Part shown: piece by piece, positions 10,901 to 21,658 of the stretch | How the letters are laid out: each line of letters starts with the position of its first letter | How positions within the stretch are numbered: the first letter of the stretch is position 1 | DNA from: Asterochloris sp. CNOR1 | Taxonomy: Eukaryota > Chlorophyta > Trebouxiophyceae > Trebouxiales > Trebouxiaceae | Assembly (NCBI GenBank): GCA_963969365.1 | Contig: OZ017757.1 | Location: 2,108,001-2,172,000, forward strand | DNA length: 64,000 nt | Direction: 5' to 3' | The notes under the pieces: model-generated | Databases searched by the model: none | The model's input: only the letters and a program-made list of their open reading frames with translations | Told to the model about the DNA's origin: nothing | Position numbers and translations under genes: made by a program

Positions 10901-13900
10901 GAACGCCCCGTCAGGGGGGATGAAGGAGATGGTGCGGTCGTTCTCAAACCTCGACAGGCGCACGCACTGGTGGAACTTCATGTCCTCCAGGTCCACTGCC
11001 TTGCTCTTGCCGCCACGGCCCTGGGCCTCAAACAGCACCTGCAGATTAGCAATCAAAGGCCTGAGTGACCTCTAATGACTGGACTACTGAGGTGCCCCGT
11101 CAAGCAGGGCTTGCTCCTGCCGCTGCGCCCTGGACCTCAATTGTGACCTTCAGGCGTGGTCCAAAGGTTGGCATATGTGCAGGCACACATGGTGCTGCAG
11201 TGTACTATCTGCAAGCAGGCCTGGAGGTACTCTTGCCCCTGCGCTCCTCAGAAAGGGCCTGCAGCCAATGGAACCGTGAGGCAGTAGTGTCAAACAATGA
11301 CCTCAGTGCAAAGGTGGCGGCACTGGGCCACAAAGGCCATCCTGCACAGACTTACGAGTCAAGGTGTCAACGAGCTGCTTGGGGGAAAGCCTCAGTGCTC
11401 AGGGCGTTGTGCAGGATGCTGCACAGCACAAGTGAGGGTAGCAGCAGCTGGGCTCCCCTGTGGGGAGGTCCTGCACCCGCGGTCTGACAGCTGTGCAGCC
11501 GGGACTGGCATTCTGGCAGAGCCTGCTGCAGCACGGTGCAGCTGCAATATGGCACTGATGCCAAGGTGCTGTCAAGCAGGCTCACTCGCCTCGCAAAGTT
11601 GTCCAGCTTGCTCTTGAGTATGCCGCTGAGGTATGCATTAGCACCCAGACATCAGCAGCAGCTGTGCAGGAGCCAAGCTGTGGAGACACAACAAAGAGTT
11701 GGCTACATGAAGCTGTGGGTGCTGCCCGTAGAGCGCTTGCCTTGTCATTCAGGCCCAGCTTGCACTCAGGCATGCCGCTGAGAAAGGTGCGCATCTTGAG
11801 GGCGCCCACCACCTCCGACCTCACCACAGTACCGTTGCTGTTGACCAGCAGGTTCACCGTCTCCACCACATCCAAGAAGACCTGCAGTCCCAGGGCATCG
11901 AAAAGTCAATGCTGACTCATGTCTGCCTGTAGGCCGCGCTGGCCTGATCTGAGTGCATGCAGGCATGCATGTGTCAGGTGGATTTCCAGACCCGAGATGA
12001 GTGGCCAAGCTCAAGCTGCCTTGCAGCTGCTGGCTGCCAAAATTAAGGGTTGCCTCACTGTGGAGGTACATGAGAGGGCGCCTTTCATTGTTGACTCTGG
12101 CAGTAAGTATGCAGGGGCCACCATACCTTGCTGGCCACCTGAATGGTCTGCAGAAGCAGGCTCACCTCATTCTTCTTGTACTTGATGCCCTCGCTGCGCC
12201 AAGAGACCGCATTGGTGACAGCCATGGGCGGCTTGACTTGCACCTGCATCCAGGCAACATGCAGCCTGTCAGCATGAAGTGGCCCTCATTGAAGAAAGCA
12301 TGCCTGAGCAACAAAGAGCAGGATTGAAGCGCAGGCAGCAGCACAGGGAAGAGGAGCAGGATGCAGCTCTTGGAAATGCCGTACAAAGCAGCTGCTGAGG
12401 CAACAGGCAAGTCTCTGTTGGTGTGTAGGCCAGAGGCAGTGGCTACATGCTGACCTCCATCTTGTGGGCATCTGTTTTGATGTACTCCGACAGGATCTTG
12501 GCTTCTGTGAATTGTGGGTAGCCAAAGTCCATGACCTGCAGCACAGTCCACCCAGTCACATCACCCTCCCAATGCAAATGAGGCAGTGGCAGCCAGCAAG
12601 TCAAGGTGGGTGTAATGGTTGACCTGAGCGCAGTGCCTGGCACATGATCTTCTGTGCAGGGATTGCATGCACGTCTTGCCAGCAGTAAAAAGGATGCATC
12701 AGGCTTACACGTTGACCTGCCCCCCCACTGCAGTGCACAATGGCCAGCGAGTGGCAGCAGATACTGAGCTTGCTGCGGCAGCCTGTCAGGCTCGGGGTCA
12801 CAAGCAAATGCTGTGCCCTGCTACAGGCCTTCCCAAGGCCATGCAGGCAGGCCACCTGCATGTTGACAGCAGAAGAGAGGCAGACTTCTGAGCCATAAAA
12901 TGCCCAGCACACCTCATCGAGCAGCTCGTAAGCGATCACAAAGTTGTCCCGGAGGGACTCCTCCTCCAGCTCCTCAAAGTAGTGCTTGAACACCTCGCGC
13001 AGCTTGTGCAGGAAGAGCAGCATTGAGGCCACCTGCAGGTGGGGCCATTCACTGAGTCGCTGCAGGGCACAATATAGTGTGGCCAGCAGCTTCTGCAGCA
13101 AGAGGTCCATGAAGAACGCCTGCAGAGGGAGGCAAGCGTGGCATGAGAAGGGGCTGCAGGGCTCACAGTAGCGCGGCTTGGCGCTTGCGCAGAAAGAGCA
13201 GTCTGGAGCACAGCATGAGCATGCTCAAGCCCAAGCGCTCAAAAGTTGCCGGCATCTTGTAGAAGCATGGCACTGGCCTGGCAAGCGGCAGCGCTGCCGG
13301 ACAACAGGGGGTGAGCAGCTGACTGGCAGCTCACGTTGCAGTTGTTGCGGGCCACTGCCAAGAGGTACAGGTTGCTGTACTGCACATAGATGTAGGAGAT
13401 GCCGTCATCGTATATCACAGGCGTGACTGTGCCCTTCTCCTCCAGGTCATTCAGCTTCGAGATGAAGCGCTCAGCCTGCTTGCTGGTCACGTCTCCGCGA
13501 TAATCCCTGCAGGGCAGAGGGAGTCCAAGACTCATTATTCGCTGCTGTGACAAGCCGTTGGACATGCTGAGGTGGCAGTGTGCTTGGTCTCATCGCTGAA
13601 AGAGTCCCTGCACGGCAGGTGGGGCCACTTGTGGGGCAGGCATGCCTGGCTTGCTGGTCACATCCCCAGCAACAGTCCTTGCCAAGCATGCATAGGGGTC
13701 AGGTGAATGCTGGACTGGGTTCTGCATTGGCACTGCGCTTGGCCTGTTGTTGGTCGTGTTGCAGAGACCCTGCAGGGCACGCAGGGAATTGCGGGGTGAC
13801 TAGTGGGGGCCCTGGAAGAAAGTGGCGGACTGCCTGGCCTTGTGCTGGTCACAGTGCCAGGTCTTAGAGCCACAGACTGTATGGATGCGAGGATTAGGAG

Positions 13901-14127
13901 CGGCAGGTATCGTGCAGGAGCATGAAGCGACAGGGCAGTGCTGTTCCTTATTGCCTGTGGGCAGCAGCAAGCTGCTACAGGGACCATTGGTGCTTTGTTG
14001 CCAGCAGCTCTTAGGTCAAGCGCAGGCGGTTGGCATCTGCTGTGACACAGTGCTGCTGTTCTTGGCCTCACCTGGACAGGAGGATGCGCCCCTTCAGGTC
14101 CAGCACAAACAGGGCTGAGGCAGCCAT
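7909..14127 (-). CDS. AP1M: AP-1 clathrin adaptor complex subunit mu
   Basis: Medium chain of the AP-1 clathrin adaptor, which sorts cargo carrying YxxPhi signals at the trans-Golgi network and endosomes. Eleven exons join in frame to 426 aa, matching the family's usual length of about 428: 14072-14127, 13335-13506, 12913-13032, 12455-12535, 12166-12243, 11741-11881, 10893-11038, 9691-9883, 8821-9012, 8044-8094, 7909-7959. Landmarks in order: start MAASALFVLDLKGRILL; longin-like N-terminal domain with FKHYFEELEEESLRDNF (about residues 90-110); then the mu homology domain with KPPMAVTNAVSWR, GLNDK, FHQCVRL, DRTISFIPPDG, SQFKERSTATNVEI, VWKIKNFPGGKEF, YFTISGIQ, and the end VRYITTAGDYEIRMGA. The intron after GLNDK uses a GC donor (AAG|GCAAGC). 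The stop lies 109 bp from the convergent upstream neighbour's stop. Confidence 0.97.
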
Positions 14128-14414
14128 GCTGCCTGCTGTGGCGCTGCCTGCTTGGCCGCAGTTGTGTCGCTCTGATGACTCCCCGGCCAAGGTGCCAGCA
14201 GCAAGCAAGCTGTCGTCCCTGCAGGCAATGGCCATGCAACTGTGCTGGCCTGACAATTGCACTGGACGCAGCACGGCCAAGTAGCGCTGCACGTTTCAGG
14301 CTGGGCAGCATCAGGGACTGGACTGCTTCTGTGCTTTGTGCAATGCAGCCTCAGCATCAGCCATGGTGGCACAGGATCTACATGTCCCACACCTGCTGGA
14401 GGCAAGGGAGTGCC

Positions 14415-14827
14415 TCAATGTGTGGGTGTCCCTGCCTGCTGACGCTCTGCGGGAGCAGCAGATGCGTGCCTCCTGGCAGCAGAGCTTCCGCCTGTCTTGC
14501 ACAGGGCGCCAAGTACAGTGTTGAGGCTGTTCGGAGCCACACCGCAGTCCAGCAGCTCCAGAAGCGTGTCCAGAACAGCAGCCCTGATGTCAATGCCTGC
14601 GAGTGCACAATTTCGAGCTGCAGGTAACATCAGGCAATGGCTCCCACCAGCCCTGCGTCTGCGAACAGGATAACATTGCAGCAATCATCCAGAGACCCAT
14701 GAAGTGCTCATGCATGACCAGATGCTCATTGATTGCTACCTGCCAGCGACACCAGGTTCACGAGATCTGCCTTATGCTGTGCCAGGCCCTCCGTAGGAGG
14801 GCGACCGGTATCAGCCAGCGTGTGCAC
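14415..14827 (-). CDS. MOZART2-like gamma-tubulin complex small protein (5' exon not found)
   Basis: Two exons are supported, 14740-14827 and 14415-14596, joined in phase 1. The reconstructed core has a helical stretch (HKADLVNLVSLAGIDIRAAV) followed by LDTLLELLDCGVAPNSL and NTVLGALCK. This matches the pattern of MOZART2, a very small subunit that binds the N-terminus of gamma-tubulin complex proteins: a helix ending in AxxxGxxID, then a Val-Ala-Pro turn and a final helix with Leu-Cys. After the core the frame stays open for about 25 residues rich in Ala/Gly/Ser before the stop; MOZART2 proteins also have low-complexity tails. The start exon should lie between 14828 and 15958 but was not located. 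MOZART1, or chance similarity in a short protein, are alternatives. Confidence 0.45.
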
Positions 14828-15958
14828 CTGGAAAGTGTTGCAAGCTATGCCTCTCGGTAGCAGTCAACTTCCTGGAAGAATTCGAGCAGTGCGTCTTCTA
14901 GCTACTTTCTGTCCAGTATGCCCCTGCCATGCCACCTTGGCTGTATTTTAGTTGTCACCGGGATGCATTCACGCCAGAGGATGTCATGAAGCTGAAACCC
15001 CTTGATTGTGGCAGCACCTTTGCCTTCACTCTGATGGGGGCAAAGCGTGCAGCCTTCCCTGAGTCTATGGCCTCTACATAAGGCCAGATTGGCATCAAGT
15101 GAGGCATGCTTGGTTCCCAATGACGGCAGGCAAGTCCCACGTTGTAACCTGCATCTCTGCCAGCAGGTCTGAAGGCTCGGAGCCATATCCTGAGCTTTCT
15201 TTGATGCAGCAAATACCAGCTCAAGCTGAAGCTTGACTAGCAAGGCGTGGCAGCAAGCGAGTGGCTGGCCAGGTGTACACAGACTTAGAGACAGCTTGTT
15301 GCAGCAGCCTGGGCCATCCACAGCTGGGTGAGTGGTCATGACAGAACCAAGCTGGGCAGTACTAGGCAGGCACCTTGCGGTCAAGCAGACAGGCGAACTG
15401 TACACGGACGGGAGCGCGGGGAGGCGGGGGCCACAGCTTGTGCAGTTGAGCACAGACTCGACAACCAAGCTCAGCAGCCAGCTGAGGCTGTGCTAAAGTC
15501 AATGAGTCAGCAGGCAACCTGAGCAGCAGCCAGGCAGGGGCTGCTGACATGACATGCATGGCAAGGAGACGCGAAGCTATTGACTTGCCAGGTGCAGCCA
15601 TCAGGACTCCAGGCAGCGCCAGAAAACTCACCTGCTCAGCTCCTGTGCTGTGGCTGCAACAGGTCCTGCATGAGCCTACCTGGGCTAATCGCAGGCCCCT
15701 CGAGCGAGCCTGAGCCAACCTTTACCCGCAAGTTAAAGACTGCGGCCTTTGGGGATAGCTCAGTTGTCAGAATGTTGCTGAGGGGACATTGGCAGCACTG
15801 TGGCGGGAAGAGAATTGGCAGGCCCGCCATCTTCGGCACATGCCACCTCTGCAAGTTGGTTGCTACATTACACTGGCCAAAGAACCTGCTTTCTGCCAGG
15901 GCCTATACTCGAATGCCACCTTCAGGAAAACTAGAAAGACAGCATGTTCGGATACTAC
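14828..15958. other. no exon resolved; expected 5' part of the MOZART2-like gene and 3' region of MECR
   Basis: Several open frames run through here on both strands, but none has recognisable motifs or matching splice phase. The minus-strand sequence TGTAA at 15868-15872 is the only signal I can place. Confidence 0.4.
15868..15872 (-). promoter_or_regulatory. candidate polyadenylation signal of MECR (TGTAA)
   Basis: TGTAA, the usual green-algal polyadenylation signal, lies on the minus strand 87 bp past the MECR stop codon. The motif is short, so chance occurrence is possible. Confidence 0.4.
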
Positions 15959-18900
15959 TCAGCCCACCAACATGACCTTGCTGCCTCCCTTTCTGCTCAT
16001 AGCATCTTTGACTGCCTCAGGAGCCTTGTCCAGGGAATGTTCAGCCTCTGCACTCAGCACCGTGACGTTCTGGCAGGCAGGCCACAATGCTGTGCCAACA
16101 GTCATGGCAAGCAGGTCTCAAATTGAATGGGATGCAGCTTTCTAGCTGCTTGACCGCAATGAGCCCAGACAAAGCCAGCGAAGAGCCTACCTGGCTTGGG
16201 GGCCCTGATGATCCTTTCTGCAATGTAATGCATCACCTGCACGAGCCAGACTTGCTGCTGGCAGAGTGCTTGACATGCACCTTTTCCAGAAGGGCTGGTG
16301 GCCTACGGCCATGCAGCCAAATCCCCTTCAGGTAACAGCAGCGGCCTATCGAGCATCGACAGAAGGGGCTGCTGAGCATGCAGCAACAGCTCAGTAGAAG
16401 GACAGAGCTTCTTGAAGGTAAATCAAGGGGTTAGCACCGCAGTCTGCTGAGCAGCCAGAACCAGGGTGACAGCGGGACTGGACCTCAGCTCCCATTGCAG
16501 AGCGCAGAATTCAGTGGTCTGCAGGCAGCAGCAGCGTGACAGCAGGATAGGGTCAGCCAACCTGCTTGAGTGCTGCGTGCCGTGCCATGTCATCCGGCAG
16601 CGACTCCAGCCACTGATTCAGCCAAAACCCACGCACGATGATGCGCCTGACAAGCAGATCCTGCATGGGCACCACCTGCAGGCAATGCTGTCCGTCTAGA
16701 AGCCCTGTGTAAGGTCAGGAATCTGGCACTTAAGTTGACACCAGCTTGGTTGAGCTTCTGGGGTGGGGGGGAGAGGGGCATGAGTAAGTGCAGGTGTTAC
16801 GAGCACAAGGGAGCTCAGCCTGTGTCCTCTCACGCAACACTCCACTGATGGCTGGGCATTTGGGAAAGCTTGGGTTCCCTTCATGAGCATGACGATGCCG
16901 CCCCATGTTTATGCATTGCACGGTACAAAATCTCTCAAGGTTTTGCTCACCACTTTGTCCAGGACCAGAGAGTAAATGTACAGTGTGCCGCCATCCCGCA
17001 AGCCTGTACAGATCACAGAGCCAGGGCATTGCAGCGAGTAGTCAAGCCTGGGCAGCTGGGGGACAAGGTGATGCAGGGGCAGTTACGGTTTGTTTTGCCA
17101 CTGTCCTTGCCAGCCACACGGAGCACGGCAAGCTTTGCTGCCCCAGCAAAGGCAGAAGTCAACATCGTCACTGGGCAAGGTCCTCTGATGCACCTGCTGC
17201 GTGAATGCAATGTGGCAGGAGGGTGGCTGGGGTGTGCATGAGCAGCGCTGGGGTGTACAACAACATCATTGGCAGGCGCAGCAGACCACATTGCTTCTGT
17301 TCCGTTTCAGCAGACTCACTTTCGGTCAGTGGAATATTGACCTGCACTCAGGAGCTGCGTGTGAGCTGTTGCTCTCAAATTGAGCTGGTGCTGCTCAATG
17401 CTTTATGCAGCAGCCGCTTGTCGACAAGACTCAGCGAGACCAAGTTGCAGCAAGAGCTGACCTCTCCACCGATTGGGTTGATGACAGCATAGGCTCCCCT
17501 GCCCTGCGTGATCTCAGCCACACGCTTGGGCAGGTCCTCCTGTGTGATGACCACCACCACATCAGCCCTGCAGAGTGCTTTGTCACTGATGCACTGCCAC
17601 CTCGGTCCTGCAGAGTCAATGCACGTTGCCCTAAAGGGAACGTATGGTCGACGAGGTCGCTAGGGGCGCGCCGCGTACAGGGCATTGAGAACACCCTTCC
17701 CTGCAGGTACAGATCCTTGCCTCCTTGGGCCTGCGCAGTGCATTGTGAGCTCATGCAGACATCACGCTAGAAGTAAGGGCTGCCAGGCCATGGCAGCACA
17801 CATAAGAGACCTCTCAATTTGGGGTGGTGCACAAGAGACGCAGGCTGCATCAGCCTGCCAATCTACTCTGCAGAAGCATTGCAGCACCGACGCCTCCGCG
17901 ACCCGCAGTCAAGGACAGCATGAGGCAGCACACTGACTTGACAGACCCCTGAGCATGGGACCCTGCTCTGGCAGAGGCGACGCAGCAGGACTGTCCATCC
18001 AGAAATGCATGCAGCCCTGAGATGAGGCTGGCATACCCGAGGTCCTTGAGCTCCTGCACTACGTCCTCTCTTCTCACCACGCTGATGACTTTCGTGCCCC
18101 GCTTCTTGGCCATGCAGATGAGCTGCATGGCAGATACAGCGCTTGGCTGGCTTTGCTGCCAGGACCCTATTGTGAATTTTTGCTGCCTACAGCCCCAGAG
18201 CATTCAGGTAAGGTTTGACCTGCCTAGTCCACAGCACCTTGTGCAGCCATAGCTGCTTGCAGGCAAGTGCAGGTGCAGGCAGCATGATCTGGCTCTCAAC
18301 TTCTAATGTCACACCTCCCCTGCGGCAACTGGAGCTCTGACTGCACTCACTGACACTCACACCCACCTCTTTGCCCAGCACGCTGTTGGCGGCATTCTGC
18401 AGGAGCCACTCGCCCTCGGGGACTGCAATGGCTTCAAGGAACGCGTAGGCAGTCACCGGGTTGACCAGGAACTGGGCTGCCTGGTAGTCTTGCACATTGG
18501 CAGGCACTGCAATCTGCACAGACATGCAGGTCTCAACAGAGACCATGTCTTCACAATAGTGGAGCAGGAGCTCCTGTACAAACAAGCTTTTAGATATCTA
18601 GAAGTAGAGAAGGCAGTCTCAGCTCCTCCCTGCTATCAGCCACAGCCGCCTGCAGTCAGAGGGTGCTGCAGGAGGAACTGAGCTGGGTCACAGTGGCCAC
18701 AGGACCCCCTGCCAACTCCGTTTGGTGGGCACAGGCACCTTCACACACAGCACCATGTGTGAAACCACAATGTGCTACACCAGAGGAGCAGGGACTCCAC
18801 CCTAGAGGAGACAAAGCTCACTGAAGACTGCACAGGCATAGACATTTGTTGCAGCACTAGGGCCACTGCTGAGAGAGGCAAGTGTGGGCAGCGCTTTGCT

Positions 18901-20085
18901 AGGCATTTTCCACTCCCTGCAGGCCAAGCAAAGTGGCAGCCACCTGGCGGTCCAGGTTTGAACTCCAGTGCTTGGCTGGCGCTGCTAGTACCATGCTGTG
19001 AAGCATGCTGCCTCCTGCAGCCCTGGTGCATCCGCATGAGGTATGGCCTACCTGCTCCAGCAGTTGTGCAGCCCCAGTTGCTGGCAGATGAGTGCCAGTG
19101 CAGGCAGCAACGACTGGCTTCCAAATCCTGATGCCAGTCAGCCGTTTAGCCTGCACGCTGGCTTGACATCAGAGCAGCCCACCCCCCTCACCAGGCTCTT
19201 TGCAGGCACCAACACCAGCTGCTGCCAGGTGCCTTCCCCGCCCTCGGTTGGCCAGGGGCACGCTGTGACCCTCTGCCCCTGCTTGAAGCCTTGCACATCA
19301 GGCCCCACTGCCTCAACAGTGCCCATGCCTGCATGACAAAGAAGCTGACTACAGGACTGAACAACGGTGCCCCTTCTGGCAGAGTGGGCAGCGAGGCTGG
19401 CAGAGATCAGGGTGATACTGTGACTGGGCCTGCCAGATGAAGTTGCTACTGCCAGTAGCAGAGTGATGCTGCACGCTGGTCACAGCTGCCTGCTCACCTT
19501 CCTGGCCTACAACAGCGGGAAACTTCTTGGGCTTGAAGCCGCCATAAATGCCTGCATGCTCAAGACAGCAATTGCACTAGCAGTAACACAGTGTGCAACA
19601 GGACTGTCCAGGTGAGAGCCTGCATGTAGCCCGGAGGCACGATTGGGCTGAGCTGGAGCATTGTCATGACTGACATGCAGCCCACGCGCAAGCACTGCCA
19701 TGGCCTCCAAAGGCCGCAAGCGCACTGAACAGACTAGTGGACAGTTGCAGCTGCAGTGCACTCCTGCACATGCAGCACCGCTGCTGTGGGCTTAGGATGG
19801 TCAGAGCAGCTCACCGCGTAGGCAGAAGAGATCAGAGGGGTTGATAGGGCGCTGCTTCACCCTCACCTGCGCAGCATGGCAGGCCCTGGCAGCCCAGACC
19901 AGCATGTGCTGAACAGCACGTATTCAAGCATAATGAGGGGCACTGTGCCTCACCAGCACCTCCCCATTGTGCGGGGTGCGTGGCAGATCTTTCTGGAACA
20001 CAGTGGCTGCCTTGGCAGGGTCGTCATTGTTGAAGCCATTCTGGTCAGCAACGCCCACGGCCACTTGCTTCCCTCCTGTCTCCAT
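15959..20085 (-). CDS. MECR: MECR-type NADPH-dependent trans-2-enoyl reductase
   Basis: Zinc-free medium-chain dehydrogenase/reductase of the MECR/Etr1 type, which performs the last reduction in mitochondrial type II fatty-acid synthesis. Exons: 19954-20085, 19815-19866, 19498-19551, 19192-19328, 18367-18513, 18037-18122, 17462-17567, a tentative 22-nt microexon at 17111-17132, 16951-17003, 16562-16675, 16191-16236, 15959-16047. They sum to 345 aa. Family landmarks: RPINPSDLFCLRGIYGG, where the Tyr is in the position of the catalytic Tyr of Etr1; FPAVVGQEG; GTVEAVGPDV; FLVNPVTAY; WLLQNAANSVLGKE, the cofactor-binding turn; INPIGGE; and VRGFWLNQW near the C-terminus. The microexon would need a GC donor and is uncertain. 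The start is the first ATG of the first recognised exon; a targeting peptide on an upstream exon is possible. A quinone or other enone reductase is the alternative function. Confidence 0.88.
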
Positions 20086-20428
20086 GCTGTACAGAGCTAC
20101 TCAGCCTGTCTTGCTGACAAACAGAGTTGAAGGTGTCTGGCCCTGCAGCTGCCTTGTCACCTATCTGACTGTGCATTCGTGGGCACCTCCTTGTCAGCTC
20201 TGGCATCTCAGGATTTCACAGCTTGCGCCACCATTCTGAGTGTACAGGTGGCATTCGGCTGGTTGAGGTGCAGGGTTGGTGCGGGCTATCACTGCATTGT
20301 ATTCTTGATCAGAGTGGGCCACCGCTTAGCTCCAAAACAGTGTCAAGATGTTCTCAAAGCTCACTATGTGCAACAAATGTCTGGTCAAGCTGCAGCGCAA
20401 GCAGGCCACAGAGCATGGGCGGTCAGAC

Positions 20429-20830
20429 TGTGAAGTGGGGTGCAAAGATCAGATCTGAAGCCTCGTCCCCAGCTTTGCAAACCTGCGTCAAGTTGCCTTC
20501 ATAGGCTTCACATTGCATTGCACTGCAGACAATGATGGACCTGGGCCAGACCACCCATGCCTCTAGGCAAGCATGCTTAAGAGCACTGTCCTACCTGACC
20601 ATCAGCGCTGGGCGGCTCATCAGGCACAGTCTGCATTGCCCAGAAGTAATGCCCCACAGTTTTGTCCAGGCAGCCGCGCACTGCAGGGAAGGTAGCAAGT
20701 CACGTGAGTGTTGACTGCTGCCAGGTGGGAGGGCAAGCTGGCAAGACCAGCGTTGCTGTGCACGTTGTCTCTGGGGAAGGCACGGTAGCCAGTCCGCAGG
20801 GTCCACAGCCTCTGCAGAGAGAGGGTCAAA
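20429..20830 (-). CDS. unidentified gene, 3' exons only
   Basis: I do not recognise this gene. Three exons join in phase: one reading EAVDPADWLPCLPQRQ (about 20776-20825), one reading RGCLDKTVGHYFWAMQ followed by TVPDEPP (about 20590-20675), and a last one beginning VCKAGDEASDLIFAP that ends in a TGA near 20430. The middle exon has good CTGCAG and GTAGG borders. A further possible upstream exon at about 20955-21047 reads LHGAIDGQYSAGAYAEGHR, but its donor phase does not fit the next exon. The reading is supported by splice borders only, so it could be wrong. Confidence 0.35.
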
Positions 20831-21059
20831 GGCCTGCCTGTGGGCTCAGTGGTCGCCCCTGTGCTGCTGGCTGGCAGGGCTCCAGCAATAGGTGCAGAGC
20901 AGCTTAAAGCGTCCTGCAAGGAGAGGCAGTGTCAAGCTGTTCACTTTTGCAATGGGGAGGTTTCCAGAAAGATGCGGTGCCCCTCAGCATATGCGCCAGC
21001 AGAGTACTGGCCATCAATGGCACCATGAAGATTGCTGGGGAAGGAATAGGTATGCATGC

Positions 21060-21658
21060 AGACAGCCCAGGTGCCGGACAGTACGGAGACTCTTTGCCCA
21101 CCTGCGAAATGCTGGCAGCCAAGCCATTTACAGCTGCAGTCAGAGCCCTACAGATTGCTGACCAGAGGTACCTGCAGGCAGGTGAGTGTGCTGGGTGCAG
21201 ATGCCACATGATGGCCCCAGGCCTGCAGGCAACACGTGGGTGTGTCAAGCAAAACAAGGGCTCCATGCATGCAGGTTTGCACCAGGTTTTGGCAGTCGGA
21301 CATGTCCACTGCACAAGAGTCACACTTTGTAACATCAGACTTGACCATGACCAAGGCCCACGCATCCCACATTGAGCAGGGCTGCAGCTAAGTCCGACAG
21401 CCAATTACTCAGCCATGCCAGTGGCAAGCATGTGAACTGGTGTCAGCTTTACTTACTTGCAGAATCAGCAGTTTACAGCAGGGGAAGGCGGGGAGTCAGT
21501 GACTGACTGGACACAATAAATACAGCTGTGATCAAATGGGCGCGGGAGTCGGGTCATCCTGCAGGTTTGGGTGGTAAAGCAGTGCTCTCAATCAAGCGTT
21601 CACCTCAATCAAGGTCCATTTTGTGTTGTGTTAGTGTCAGTGCCAAGCGCAGATTGTG
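21060..21658. other. no gene resolved; 3' region of the WDR91-like gene
   Basis: Nothing is assigned except a minus-strand TGTAA at about 21471-21475, some 185 bp past the WDR91-like stop codon, which may serve as its polyadenylation signal. A plus-strand open frame of 148 codons at 20929-21375 shows no family motif. Confidence 0.35.
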
